A stretch of 64,000 bases of DNA from Breznakia pachnodae (lineage in GTDB: Bacteria > Bacillota_I > Bacilli_A > Erysipelotrichales > Erysipelotrichaceae). The position numbers and the translations under genes were made by a program. Shown piece after piece: positions 44,054 to 54,252 of the stretch (positions are counted from its first letter, which is position 1; each line of letters starts with the position of its first letter). Location: contig NZ_JAUSUR010000005.1 in NCBI RefSeq assembly GCF_030814225.1, positions 186,001 through 250,000 on the forward strand, in the 5' to 3' direction. The notes beneath the pieces are model-generated. The model was not told the origin of the DNA, did no database searches, and saw only the letters and a list, made by a program, of their open reading frames with translations.

Positions 44054-47000
44054 TTAATCTCTTTTTAATAGTTCTAAAATATCATTTGTCGACATGGTCG
44101 CAATACTTCCCTTACTATTTTCCACAAAAGTATCAGAGATACTTTTCTTCATTTGTTGAAGTTGAAGAATCTTTTCTTCTATGGAATTCTTCATAATTAA
44201 GTTAAATACCTGAACCTCATTCTCCTGACCAATTCGGTGTGCTCTATCGGTTGCCTGGTTCTGAGCTGATAAATTCCACCATGGGTCATAATGGATAACC
44301 GCTTCTGCTTTGGTTAAGTTTAATCCAACTCCTCCAGCTTTTAATGATATCAGGAATACATCAGTGTTTCCTTCTTGGAATTTAGCTGTTAGTATCTTTC
44401 TTTGGTCTTTAGCGACATCTCCAGTTAACATCAGATAAGAGATATCCTTCTTTCTTAATTCTTCAGCTAACAAATCAAGAATACTTGTGAAGGAAGAGAA
44501 GAGTAATACTTTTTTATTACTTTCTTTTAATGATTCAATCACTTCCAAACATCCCTTCATTTTTGAAGATGCTGTTTTTATGTTGTCATAAAGCACTCGT
44601 GGTTCACAACAAATCTGACGTAAACGAAGTAATATCTTCAACATTGCCACTTTATTTTCTTCCTGCATATTCAGATATTCCTGCAGTTCTTTATTTGCTT
44701 GAGACAAGTGTGCTAAATACAGTTGTTCCTCTTCTCTATTGAAATGGAAACTTAATGTCTTCTCTATCTTATCTGGAAGATCGTGTAATACTTCTTGTTT
44801 TCTTCTTCTAAGCAGAAACGGCTCTGTCATTTGTTTTAATGCATACTCTTTTTTCTTATCACTCATTTTAATGATTGGCGTTTCATACCTTCTTTTGAAG
44901 TAACTGTAATTATATAAATAGTTTGGCATTAGAAAGTCAAAGATTGACCATAACTCTGCCAGACTGTTTTCAATTGGTGTGCCAGTTAAGGCAAAGCGAA
45001 TTCTTGAATGTAGGCTCTTGGTAGCTTTCGCAGCTTTGGTTGTATGATTTTTTATGTACTGTGCTTCATCTAATATCACACTATCAAATTGAATATCATT
45101 GTATAGTTCTACATCTCTTTTGATATAGTCATATGTAGTGATTACGATATCGTAATTCTGACAACGCTGAATTTGAATTTTACGTTCTTCTACATTTCCA
45201 TAAATACAAATACTCTTTAAATCAGAAGAGAATTTTTCTAACTCATCCTGCCAGTTCAGCATCAACGATGCTGGACAGACAACAATACTGGTCTTCCCTT
45301 CCTGAAACGTACTTTCCAAGTATGCAATTACCTGTAAGGTTTTTCCTAATCCCATATCATCCGCAAGAATTCCACCAAATCCATACTGACTTAATGTCAT
45401 TAACCACTTTACTCCATACTTCTGATATTCTTTTAAAATATCTTCATACTTTGGTTTGATTTGTAGTTCTTCAATGTTGGCTTTAGAGAAACTGTCTAAC
45501 AGTTGTTTGAAAGTGTCATCTTCTCTCCCACTTAGATTTTGAAAATGATCAATCTTATCCGTTAAACTAAATGCATTGTACATTGGTAGTTCTGCTTCTG
45601 CACCATGTATATCTTTTGGATTTAAATTTAAATCTTCCATTAACTGATCTAGTTCATCTAACTCTTTTGATTCTAATGAAATAACTTCTCCATTTTTAAG
45701 TTGGTGAAATTTCTTTTTCTTCTTATATGCTTTTAATACATCACTAATTTCTTCAGCACTACAGTTTACACTATCAAAATCAATCTTTAAAAGATCGCTT
45801 TCAAGACGTACACCAACACTAATTGATATTGATCTGTTTGCGTTTAAATTCTTTAAACTTTCACTTACAAATACATTGCAGTATTCATTTAATTCAGGTA
45901 ATACATCACTTACAAACTGAAAGGTACGATCTTCATTTAATGATAACAATAAAGAGTATGGTTCGTTATCCATTACTTCCCCATAGTCTTTTAGAATGTA
46001 TTCAATTTTTCTACCATTCAGTGATAATTCTTTTTTGAAGTTTGGATCAAATACATTTTCTACTGTTTCATCTTTCCATATAGCATTCAATTTAAAGACT
46101 AAGTTTCCATCTTCAATATCACCATATAGTTCAAGCGTCTTTTCATATTCTGACACTTCTGGTTTATCACCAATAAATTCAATACTGTCACCAAACTGAC
46201 TGGTAATGTACATGATGAATTCCTGATAATTTTCATTTGCTATGAATAAATCATCATCTAGTAACTCTTTATATAACTGATAGAATTGACCTTTATTTGG
46301 CATATCCAAACGAATCAATGTATTGTCATGAAAATGATAATAGTAATTATTTCCTTCAAAGAAATCATCATCTAAAACCAGTTGAATCAGATATCCCTTT
46401 TCTTCCTGACTTACACTTAATTTAATACGCATCAGTTGTTGTCTAAAATCAATATTGATATATCTTCTGCCACTTGTGTTAAACAACTCATAGAATTCAT
46501 CAAGATCATCTTTCATAATTGATAGAGTACGATAACTTGTTGCATATTCCTGATGCATTGAATTTACCACTCGCTTAATAAATGGAAGGGTTGATTGGGT
46601 AAAGTTATCAAAACTATTCTTTGTATGAATAAACTCTAACTTTGTTCCATAAAAATGTACGTTTTCATTTTCAATATCTTCTAATAGATTACGAAAATCT
46701 TTAATTACATATAGTCGATCATTTCCAATCTTTGCTTCCAGCATAAACTGAAAATCTCCATATCCATCCATATAAGAGAAGGTAAACTCCAAACGATATT
46801 TATCACTTGTAGTAAGTTGTTGGACGGATTGAATATTTGCACTGCGAAAGTAATCAAGTAAGTTATTCCCTTTCTTTAATCGCGTTTTCATCAGTCGTTG
46901 TTTTCTTAATCGCTCATATTCTTCCTGTTGTTTCTGCAAACGAATTCGCCAGTCATTTTGGGCAATTCTTGGATCATCATCTTTATCTAAATCATAAGGA

Positions 47001-47305
47001 AAAGAGGTAATCTCTTTCTCTTGGAATAGTAGTAATGCTGCTGCCACATGACCACAAGCTGAGTCATGTGTATGAAATCGACAATCGCAATAATGCTCAA
47101 CTACATTAAAGTTAGAATCAAGCGTAATTGATACTGAATTTTCATATCGATAGTTCGTAATAAAACAATCGATTATGTAATGATTGGATAATCGATTCAC
47201 TTGATAATATTCAAAATTGCTATAGTTAAAGTAATTACTTAATCCCCAACTATAGTTTTGGGGATTTGAAACTACTCTTCTTATTTCTTTATCTGTTATT
47301 CTCAT
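44054..47305 (-). CDS. SWIM zinc-finger SNF2 helicase
   Basis: 1083 residues. An N-terminal SWIM zinc finger (CDCRFHTHDSACGH, about residues 73-86) leads a long middle domain; the SNF2 ATPase core follows with GGILADDMGLGKT (Walker A, about 650), DEAQ (Walker B), SALTGTP-like FALTGTPIENS, and helicase C motifs LISLKAGGVGLNLTKA and QATDRAHRIGQ. A bacterial Swi2/Snf2 ATPase that remodels DNA-protein complexes, perhaps in repair or transcription. Uracil-DNA glycosylase lies immediately upstream. Confidence 0.93.
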   Translation of the reverse strand: MRITDKEIRRVVSNPQNYSWGLSNYFNYSNFEYYQVNRLSNHYIIDCFITNYRYENSVSITLDSNFNVVEHYCDCRFHTHDSACGHVAAALLLFQEKEITSFPYDLDKDDDPRIAQNDWRIRLQKQQEEYERLRKQRLMKTRLKKGNNLLDYFRSANIQSVQQLTTSDKYRLEFTFSYMDGYGDFQFMLEAKIGNDRLYVIKDFRNLLEDIENENVHFYGTKLEFIHTKNSFDNFTQSTLPFIKRVVNSMHQEYATSYRTLSIMKDDLDEFYELFNTSGRRYINIDFRQQLMRIKLSVSQEEKGYLIQLVLDDDFFEGNNYYYHFHDNTLIRLDMPNKGQFYQLYKELLDDDLFIANENYQEFIMYITSQFGDSIEFIGDKPEVSEYEKTLELYGDIEDGNLVFKLNAIWKDETVENVFDPNFKKELSLNGRKIEYILKDYGEVMDNEPYSLLLSLNEDRTFQFVSDVLPELNEYCNVFVSESLKNLNANRSISISVGVRLESDLLKIDFDSVNCSAEEISDVLKAYKKKKKFHQLKNGEVISLESKELDELDQLMEDLNLNPKDIHGAEAELPMYNAFSLTDKIDHFQNLSGREDDTFKQLLDSFSKANIEELQIKPKYEDILKEYQKYGVKWLMTLSQYGFGGILADDMGLGKTLQVIAYLESTFQEGKTSIVVCPASLMLNWQDELEKFSSDLKSICIYGNVEERKIQIQRCQNYDIVITTYDYIKRDVELYNDIQFDSVILDEAQYIKNHTTKAAKATKSLHSRIRFALTGTPIENSLAELWSIFDFLMPNYLYNYSYFKRRYETPIIKMSDKKKEYALKQMTEPFLLRRRKQEVLHDLPDKIEKTLSFHFNREEEQLYLAHLSQANKELQEYLNMQEENKVAMLKILLRLRQICCEPRVLYDNIKTASSKMKGCLEVIESLKESNKKVLLFSSFTSILDLLAEELRKKDISYLMLTGDVAKDQRKILTAKFQEGNTDVFLISLKAGGVGLNLTKAEAVIHYDPWWNLSAQNQATDRAHRIGQENEVQVFNLIMKNSIEEKILQLQQMKKSISDTFVENSKGSIATMSTNDILELLKRD

Positions 47306-47349
47306 TCATTCTCCTTATTGCTATCCCTTTATTATACATCAAAACAAAA

Positions 47350-47373
47350 GAAAATCTCTTTTTTCAAAGAGAT
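47350..47373 (-). terminator. ung terminator
   Basis: GAAATCTCTTT pairs with AAAGAGATTTTC around a 4-base loop, with T4 following on the minus strand, right after the ung stop. Confidence 0.7.
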
Positions 47374-47375
47374 TT

Positions 47376-48038
47376 CTATAAGTTTTCTTCTAATTTCCAA
47401 TCGATTGGAGTTCTGCCATGTTGTTTTAGGAAATCATTTGCTTGTGAGAATGGTTTGCTTCCAAAAAACGCTCCACCAGCTAATGGTGAAGGATGTGCTG
47501 CTTTCAGCAATAAATGATTTGGATTATCAATTCCTTTTGCTACATCAATTGCATGATTTCCCCATAGTAGAAATACAATTGGTTGTTCTGATTTGTTTAG
47601 TTGTTCCAATACATGGTTGGTAAATGTTTTCCATCCAAAGTTCTTATGACTACCAGCTTTTCCTTCGCTGACACTCCAACTGGTGTTCATCATTAGTACT
47701 CCCTGTTTTGCCCAACCTTCTAAGAATCCATGATTTACTGGATCGATATCTAAATCGGTTTTTAGTTCTTTATAAATATTTCTAAGACTTGGTGGTATCT
47801 TTACTCCAGGTCTTACTGAGAAACTTAATCCATGAGCCTGACCTTCACGATGATATGGATCTTGACCTAAGATAACCACTTTCACATTTTCATAGGGGCA
47901 TAACTCAAAACTAGAAAACATATCTTCTTGTGGTGGGTATACATTCCCTTCTTTTTTTGCTTCTTCTATTTTATTCATTAAATCAATAAAATATGATTCT
48001 TTCTTTTCGTTTTCTAAAAATTCATTCCAACTGTTCAT
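47376..48038 (-). CDS. ung: Uracil-DNA glycosylase (family 1)
   Basis: 220 residues. Removes uracil from DNA in base excision repair. LGQDPYH carries the catalytic Asp60, LLWGNHA gives the uracil-binding Asn, and HPSPLAGG (His182) closes the site. Length and order of motifs are typical. AAAGGAA precedes the ATG at 48038. The SNF2 gene is downstream on the same strand. Confidence 0.96.
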   Translation of the reverse strand: MNSWNEFLENEKKESYFIDLMNKIEEAKKEGNVYPPQEDMFSSFELCPYENVKVVILGQDPYHREGQAHGLSFSVRPGVKIPPSLRNIYKELKTDLDIDPVNHGFLEGWAKQGVLMMNTSWSVSEGKAGSHKNFGWKTFTNHVLEQLNKSEQPIVFLLWGNHAIDVAKGIDNPNHLLLKAAHPSPLAGGAFFGSKPFSQANDFLKQHGRTPIDWKLEENL

Positions 48039-48142
48039 CCTTAAATTCCTTTCGAGTAGTTTTTTCTTCTTCTATATTTTATGCATATCTATAGAAAAAA
48101 GCAAAACAATCTTACTGCAACAATTACAGTTATCAACTATTG

Positions 48143-48199
48143 GTTAACTTTTTTAACTAATATCAACTGCAATTCCATTGTTAACTTTGTCAACTAATA
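48143..48199 (+). promoter_or_regulatory. Twin 20-bp sites upstream of XRE gene
   Basis: GTTAAC-TTTTTT-AACTAATA at 48143-48162 and GTTAAC-TTTGTC-AACTAATA at 48180-48199 are two copies of one dyad, 37 bp apart, just before the XRE start. Likely autoregulatory operators. Confidence 0.6.
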
Positions 48200-48225
48200 G
48201 TAGAATATGCTTAGGAGATATGCTT

Positions 48226-49323
48226 ATGAAAGAAATCAATATTGGAAAAACAATTACAATTTTAAGAAAAGAAAAAGGTATATCGCAAGATGTATTAGCG
48301 GACTTTTTGGGAGTATCGAAAGCTGCAGTTTCAAAATGGGAAACAGGTCAAAGTTATCCTGATATTACGCTGCTACCAAAGATATCAACTTACTTTAATA
48401 CAACAGTTGATACCCTTCTTGATTACAAACCGCAAATGACAAAAGAAGAAATTCGTGTTCTTTATGAAGGGTTTACTGAACGCTTCACAAAAGAACCATT
48501 TGATAAAGTATATGAAGATGCTCAGGCAGTAATTAAAGAATATTATTCCTGTTATCAGTTAATCTTGCAGATTGGTGCCCTTTATCTTAATTACTCAAAT
48601 ATTGCTGATGCAGATATAAAAGATAAAGTTATCAGTGAAGCAAATAAACAATTTATACGAGTTAAGAATGAAAGCAATGATGTTGACTTAGTAAAACAGG
48701 CACAGAGTTTAGAAGTAACCAGTTTATTGATGTTGAATAAACCAAATGAAATTATTGAGTTATTGGGTGACAGTATTCCTATGCTGATATCCAGTGAAAC
48801 ATTAAGAGCTTCTGCTTATATGATGGTTGGAAAACCGGAGAAAGCAAAGTATGTTACTCAAGTTGCAAGTTATCAATATTTACTTGCCTTAACTGAGCAG
48901 TTGATTGCTTATCTTTCATTCTGTACAGATGATATAGAAGTATTTACTGAAGTCTACAATCGAGTATCAAATTTAACTGAATCATTTCATCTTGAGAAAC
49001 TCCATCCAACGATATTAATGAATGTTCAGTTAGTTGCAGCACAGTGCTGGTTAGGCTTCGGCGAAGAAGAACAGACACTGGATATTCTTGAACAGTATAC
49101 TGATTTGGTATTAAGCGATATCTATCCATTAACACTCCATGGAGATGAGTTCTTCAATATGTTGAATACATGGGTGGATGAAATTGGATATCCCTTTCCC
49201 AGAGATCAAAGATCTGTGCGACTAAGTATGATTGATGGAATTGAAAAGAATCCTGCATTTGCAGGTTTAGAGTATAACAATCGTTTTCAGACACTGTTAA
49301 CCAGATTAAAGAAATCGATGTAA
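48226..49323 (+). CDS. XRE-family regulator with TPR-like C-terminus
   Basis: 365 residues. Cro/C1 HTH in the first 65 (KGISQDVLADFLGVSKAAVS, KWETGQSYPDITLL), then a long alpha-helical repeat region that may bind a peptide signal. The ATG at 48226 follows TTAGGAG; the earlier frame start is rejected. It precedes an ABC exporter pair with 15 bp spacing and is probably its regulator. Confidence 0.85.
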   Translation: MKEINIGKTITILRKEKGISQDVLADFLGVSKAAVSKWETGQSYPDITLLPKISTYFNTTVDTLLDYKPQMTKEEIRVLYEGFTERFTKEPFDKVYEDAQAVIKEYYSCYQLILQIGALYLNYSNIADADIKDKVISEANKQFIRVKNESNDVDLVKQAQSLEVTSLLMLNKPNEIIELLGDSIPMLISSETLRASAYMMVGKPEKAKYVTQVASYQYLLALTEQLIAYLSFCTDDIEVFTEVYNRVSNLTESFHLEKLHPTILMNVQLVAAQCWLGFGEEEQTLDILEQYTDLVLSDIYPLTLHGDEFFNMLNTWVDEIGYPFPRDQRSVRLSMIDGIEKNPAFAGLEYNNRFQTLLTRLKKSM

Positions 49324-49338
49324 AGGAGAGAATGATAT

Positions 49339-50265
49339 ATGAATGCAATTACAATAAAGAATTTATCAAAAACTTATCCTACTGGTAAAGAAGCAGTCAA
49401 GGATGTTAGTTTCGACATTAGAGAAGGTGAAATCTTTGGTTTCCTTGGACCAAATGGTGCAGGTAAAACAACAGCAGTTAAATTGTTAACTGGATTGTTG
49501 GCTCCAACAACAGGTTCTTGTGAAGTGTACAATATTGACTCAACACTTCATGCAGACCAGGTACATAAAATATCAGGAGTGGTTACTGAACACTCACAGA
49601 TGTATGACCATATGAGTGGGTTACAGAACTTAGTATTCTATAGCACTTTATTTGGCGCAACCAAAAGTGAAGGTGAAAAACACGCAATAGAATTACTGAC
49701 ACAGTTGGAACTACTTGATGCTAAAGATCAGAAATTAGCAACTTACTCTACTGGGATGAGACAACGTCTGTCCCTTGCTAGAGCAATGATTCATAATCCA
49801 AAAGTATTGTTTTTAGATGAGCCTACTTCTGGATTAGATCCTGAAAGTATCCTAAGTGTAAACAATATGATTAAAGACTTAGCCAAAAGAAATGGAGTAA
49901 CTATCTTCTTGTGTACACACCAGTTGCGTTATGCGCAAGAGTTATGTACTTCTTACGGCTTAATTGATGAAGGTAGTATGTTTGCTACTGGCACTTTAGA
50001 TAAGCTTCGTGATCAGGTTTATAGTGGCATCATCGTGAATATAAAAACGGATTATATGCCTGCATCCATTGATGCACGAAAAGAAGATGATATGAGTTAT
50101 ACCTTCAAAGCGGAATCCGAAGAAGTGATTCCTGCAATTATTAAAGAAATTGTAAATCATGGTGGAAACATTTATCATGTTTCCATTCGTGAATTATCGC
50201 TAGAAGAAATATACTTTGCGCTTCTGGAAACTGATAGAAAAGAAAGAGGTGAATATCATGGTTAA
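49339..50265 (+). CDS. ABC transporter ATP-binding protein
   Basis: 308 residues. Walker A GPNGAGKTT (37-45), signature STGMRQRLSLARA and Walker B VLFLDEPTSG. Drug/bacteriocin-export type by its C-terminal 80-residue extension. Overlaps the permease gene by 8 bases. Substrate unknown; could be for immunity or export. Confidence 0.92.
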   Translation: MNAITIKNLSKTYPTGKEAVKDVSFDIREGEIFGFLGPNGAGKTTAVKLLTGLLAPTTGSCEVYNIDSTLHADQVHKISGVVTEHSQMYDHMSGLQNLVFYSTLFGATKSEGEKHAIELLTQLELLDAKDQKLATYSTGMRQRLSLARAMIHNPKVLFLDEPTSGLDPESILSVNNMIKDLAKRNGVTIFLCTHQLRYAQELCTSYGLIDEGSMFATGTLDKLRDQVYSGIIVNIKTDYMPASIDARKEDDMSYTFKAESEEVIPAIIKEIVNHGGNIYHVSIRELSLEEIYFALLETDRKERGEYHG

Positions 50266-51052
50266 TTCGACACAAAAGGCAATTATTAAAAAAGATGTTA
50301 AAACTATCATGTTCAATAAACGTCTCTTCCCTGTCTTATTAATTGTACCGTTTATGTTTTCGGTAGTAATGCCAATCATCTTTGTATGTATGGCAATCTT
50401 TACTCCGGAATCTTCGGATGATTTCAGACAGTTATTAAGTCTTGTAACTGCACTAGGACCAAATGATGATATGAGACAGGCCTTGCTTGATATTATTATT
50501 AATTCCATGTTACCTGTATTCTTTATTATTATTCCAATTATGGCATCATCAGTAATGGCTGCAAGTTCATTTGTTGGTGAAAAAGAAAAGAGAACACTAG
50601 AAACATTATTATATAGTCCAATTACACTTAAACAGATATTTCAATCAAAAATATTTGCTTCATTAGCATTAAGTATGATTGTAACATTCGCATCATTTAT
50701 TGTAATGGTTATTGTATTACAATTAACCTTAATGGTTTTAAATGGAAGTAATTTATCAATTAACATAGCTAGTTGGGCATCAATCCTAATCTTATTAGCA
50801 CCTTCAATGTCACTACTTGCAATTACATTAATTGTAAATGGTTCAGCGAAGTCACAGACAGTAGAAGAATCACAACAACGTTCTGTATTCCTTATTATTC
50901 CAATTATCTTACTATTGATTGGTCAGTTTACAGGAATACTACTTGTGAATGCTTTGTTACTTATTGTATTATCTGCAATATTCTTAATAATTGCACTTCT
51001 GCTGATGAAAAAAGCAGAAAAGAAATTTAATTATGAAACGTTATTAAATTAA
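50258..51052 (+). CDS. ABC transporter permease
   Basis: 264 residues with six predicted helices and a large loop between the first and second. ABC-2 type, as the pattern SSFVGEKEKRTLETLLYSPI suggests. The ATG at 50258 follows AGAGGTG inside the end of the ATPase gene, so the two are coupled. Confidence 0.88.
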   Translation: MVNSTQKAIIKKDVKTIMFNKRLFPVLLIVPFMFSVVMPIIFVCMAIFTPESSDDFRQLLSLVTALGPNDDMRQALLDIIINSMLPVFFIIIPIMASSVMAASSFVGEKEKRTLETLLYSPITLKQIFQSKIFASLALSMIVTFASFIVMVIVLQLTLMVLNGSNLSINIASWASILILLAPSMSLLAITLIVNGSAKSQTVEESQQRSVFLIIPIILLLIGQFTGILLVNALLLIVLSAIFLIIALLLMKKAEKKFNYETLLN

Positions 51053-51084
51053 CTGCAAGTTTATGTATACTAGAGGTACTTCTT

Positions 51085-51384
51085 ATGGAAAAAGTAATTA
51101 GTTGTTGTGGAGTGATTTGTTCAGATTGTGAGTCTTTCCCAGATGTTTGTGCAGGATGTCCAATCATAAAAGGAAAAGCACCATGGTTAGTATATACAGA
51201 TGAATCTGTATGCGGTATCTATGACTGTTGCATTCAACAAAACAGTTTTAGTAATTGTGGTCTATGCAAGAGTTTCCCTTGCAGTCAATATACAGAAGCG
51301 ATTGACCCTACAAAATCTGAGCAAGAAAATGATGAGATATTAAAGTCTCAAATAGAAGTAATAAACTCCCTTAATAATGATTAA
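51085..51384 (+). CDS. DUF3795 cysteine-rich protein
   Basis: 99 residues with eleven Cys, including CCGVICSDCESFPDVCAGCP and CGLCKSFPC, the DUF3795 pattern. It probably binds zinc or an iron-sulfur cluster; no activity is known. AGAGGTA precedes the ATG. Confidence 0.85.
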   Translation: MEKVISCCGVICSDCESFPDVCAGCPIIKGKAPWLVYTDESVCGIYDCCIQQNSFSNCGLCKSFPCSQYTEAIDPTKSEQENDEILKSQIEVINSLNND

Positions 51385-51410
51385 GGAAGTTTCAAAGTAT
51401 AATATACTAT

Positions 51411-51438
51411 AAGCGAAAGTCAATTACGACTTTCGCTT
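51411..51438. terminator. Bidirectional terminator
   Basis: AAGCGAAAGTC / GACTTTCGCTT, 11-bp stem with 6-base loop, T4 on the plus strand. The last codons of the convergent SWIM gene lie in it. Confidence 0.75.
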
Positions 51439-52326
51439 TTCAATCATTACACTATCTACTGCTCTTCTTAATATAGGTTCTATAATTCTTGGTTCATATA
51501 ATAACATCCAATCATAAAGTTTTTTATATTCTATTTCATCACATTTCTTGTAAATTGATTTCCAAAAACGTTCACACAGCTTTGAATACATCTCAAGATT
51601 TACTTCTTCATTATGGTAGTGACAATACTGAATTTTTTCCATAAAATATGCAGTTGCTTTAAAAACTATTATATACTTTTCTTTTTTTAGCATCCTTGTG
51701 AATAGTATATTTACCTCTTTTAAAAGAAAATCATCCATAATATATATTTCAGCAAAATAGCCTTCTTCATCATGATAATCTGTTTTGAATTTTTTTATTA
51801 AGAAATCAATATTTTCACATAACAATTTGAATTTCATATCATCATCTAAATTATCTAATTGCATTAGAAACTGGTTCTTTAATTCACCATTTTTAATTAT
51901 TACATCATAGACAAACTTATTGAGAATGTCTCTATCTGTAGAATTAATTACTTCTTCCAAATCAAAATCATCTAACACAATCTCATTAAACTTATATACA
52001 TCTTCATGCATTTCTTCAAATACATCTACTGCTCCATAAGTATCATCGTCAAAATATAATTCACTTCCACTTTCATCTTCCAACTGTAAAACAACAGCGG
52101 CCATATGTTTACAATGATTATATTCTCCATATGGACATGTGCATCCCATCCCTACTATTTCGTTACCAACTAATCGAATCCTCACATTATAGTCATGCAT
52201 ACCACCAACAATAGCATCTACATCATTATCTGTCTTTTTTAATGACATGATCGCGTCTGAATCAAAATATCCCATTCCTCTATTTATAATTTTATTTTCA
52301 AATAAATACTGCCATCTCGCTTTCAT
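51424..52326 (-). CDS. SWIM zinc-finger protein
   Basis: 300 residues. A SWIM finger near residues 60-75 (CTCPYGEYNHCKH) matches CxCx(n)CxH; no helicase domain follows. The remainder is helical and acidic, with no known fold. The ATG at 52326 follows AAAGGGG. Related stand-alone SWIM proteins are of unknown function. Confidence 0.8.
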   Translation of the reverse strand: MKARWQYLFENKIINRGMGYFDSDAIMSLKKTDNDVDAIVGGMHDYNVRIRLVGNEIVGMGCTCPYGEYNHCKHMAAVVLQLEDESGSELYFDDDTYGAVDVFEEMHEDVYKFNEIVLDDFDLEEVINSTDRDILNKFVYDVIIKNGELKNQFLMQLDNLDDDMKFKLLCENIDFLIKKFKTDYHDEEGYFAEIYIMDDFLLKEVNILFTRMLKKEKYIIVFKATAYFMEKIQYCHYHNEEVNLEMYSKLCERFWKSIYKKCDEIEYKKLYDWMLLYEPRIIEPILRRAVDSVMIEKRKS

Positions 52327-52432
52327 ATTACATTCCCCTTTCATCTATAGATTCATAAACGTCTTTATATAAATGTATCGTATCATTTGAATTCTTTAAT
52401 TGTCAATGCACCCTGAATTTTTCAGTTAAACA

Positions 52433-52465
52433 GAAAAAAAGATACTGGATAGTACCCAATATCTT
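52433..52465 (-). terminator. Terminator after the ABC-2 permease gene
   Basis: Minus-strand stem AAGATA-TGG / CCA-TATCTT with a short loop and T7 following. Confidence 0.75.
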
Positions 52466-52479
52466 AATTCGTATAATAT

Positions 52480-53232
52480 TTAATCTGCCTCTAAACCATT
52501 CTTCTTATAGAAATACATAAATAAGAATGTGAATAATACAGCGCTTCCTAGAAGCACTCCTATCTGTTGCAGTTGTAATGCATATGCTTCACCTGCTACA
52601 AATGCATCAATCATGTTTGTAGCGATTCCTGTATATAGGAAATCAGCGAATACTGCAATATTTGCATTCAACGATGCAAAGGTTGGAATTAATGTAAGTA
52701 TAAGTACAAATGGCATCATAATGTTATTTGCATTTACTTGTGATTTCGCAATAATACCAATTAGTAATCCAATCATTGAACTGATTAATGAACCTGTAAT
52801 TGTAATAATTGAGAACATTACAAAGTCTACATTCGCAATATTTACTCCACTTACAAAGATTAATACATAATTAATAACTACTGAAATCACGAATGGTGGA
52901 ACTAAACTTCCAATAAAGAATTGTGTACCATTTACTGAAGAAGTCATAAGTGCACGTAATGTGTACTTTTCTTTATCTTCGGCTAATGGTAATGCTGTCA
53001 TCATAACTACTCCCATACCTATGTTGAATGACAAACCTAAGTTTAATGCCATCCCCATTAAGAAGTCCATTGATTCCGGATCTCCGTCTGCCATTGATGT
53101 ATATAAGAATCGCATTACGATTGTCATTCCTACTGCCATTAATGGACCTGTTAAAGCTGCTGTGTTATTCATTAACATCTTAATCTTCAGCTTCATTACT
53201 GCCATTATTTTTTTCATATTACTTGATCTCAT
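52480..53232 (-). CDS. ABC-2-type permease
   Basis: 250 residues with six hydrophobic segments; motif AEDKEKYTLRALMTSSVNGT in the loop. Its start overlaps the ATPase stop as ATGA (53229-53232), so the pair is coupled. Substrate unknown. Confidence 0.87.
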   Translation of the reverse strand: MRSSNMKKIMAVMKLKIKMLMNNTAALTGPLMAVGMTIVMRFLYTSMADGDPESMDFLMGMALNLGLSFNIGMGVVMMTALPLAEDKEKYTLRALMTSSVNGTQFFIGSLVPPFVISVVINYVLIFVSGVNIANVDFVMFSIITITGSLISSMIGLLIGIIAKSQVNANNIMMPFVLILTLIPTFASLNANIAVFADFLYTGIATNMIDAFVAGEAYALQLQQIGVLLGSAVLFTFLFMYFYKKNGLEAD

Positions 53233-54101
53233 ACTAAGCCCCTTCCTGTCACTTTAATAAACACATCTTCTAATGTTGGTTCACAAGAGTGAATTGCTTC
53301 TACTTCATTGTTCATCATTAACTCTTGAATCTTTTGAATATTTTGAGGTGAATGATCCATTGTAAGTTCTTCTTGTGAAGATAGAATTAATTTATATCGT
53401 TTTGAATCATTGTGTCTTAGACAAATGTCTTTAGGAACACCATACTCAATTACTTTACCTTGGTCTAATAATGCTACAGCATCACAAAGTTTTGTAGCTT
53501 CTTCCATATTGTGAGTTGTTAAGAAAATTGACATTCCTTGTTCCTTTAACTCTAGGAATAAGTTTTGAATTTGATTTGCCGTTGTTGGATCTAACCCACT
53601 TGTTGGCTCATCTAGGAATAGCAATTTTGGACTATGTAAGATTGCTCTACATAATACAAGACGTTGTTTTTGTCCCTTCGATAACTTTCCTGCTTTTTGT
53701 TTCTTTTGTTTTTCTAATCCAACTCTTAATAATAGATCGTCAATTCGTTTATAATCCACACTAAGAATATCTGCATACACTTTAAGATTATCATATACAC
53801 TTAACCTTTCATAAACTCCACTTGTATCCGTAACGATACCAATTTGCTCATAGATTTCTTCATCAATCTGTTTTGAATCTTTCCCTAATACAGCTGCATC
53901 ACCACTTGTTGGATTCAACTGACCTGTCAGAATCTTGATTGTTGTTGTCTTTCCTGCACCACTTGGTCCTAGGAAACCAAAGATTTCTCCTTGCTTAATA
54001 GAAAAACTAATATCTTTTAAAGCAGTTGTGCTTCCAAATACTTTTTCTATATGATTTAGTTCTAAAATAACCTTGTTGTCCTTATCATTTACTTGTTTCA
54101 A
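53229..54101 (-). CDS. ABC transporter ATP-binding protein
   Basis: 290 residues. Walker A GPSGAGKTT, signature LSKGQKQRLVL, Walker B LLFLDEPTSG. Starts with TTG at 54101, preceded by a good AGGAGGG site. Export type with a C-terminal domain of about 80 residues. Confidence 0.9.
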   Translation of the reverse strand: MKQVNDKDNKVILELNHIEKVFGSTTALKDISFSIKQGEIFGFLGPSGAGKTTTIKILTGQLNPTSGDAAVLGKDSKQIDEEIYEQIGIVTDTSGVYERLSVYDNLKVYADILSVDYKRIDDLLLRVGLEKQKKQKAGKLSKGQKQRLVLCRAILHSPKLLFLDEPTSGLDPTTANQIQNLFLELKEQGMSIFLTTHNMEEATKLCDAVALLDQGKVIEYGVPKDICLRHNDSKRYKLILSSQEELTMDHSPQNIQKIQELMMNNEVEAIHSCEPTLEDVFIKVTGRGLV

Positions 54102-54252
54102 TGTTATTCCCTCCTTGACTACCCTGATTCTATCAGTTCCATATTAGAAAAATACAAATCTTTCCCAAATGGTAGATTTGTATTCCTAAACAACCAGTTC
54201 TTAATATTATATTATGATGTAGTATAATAATGGTAAGTATGGGAGGTTTCTT

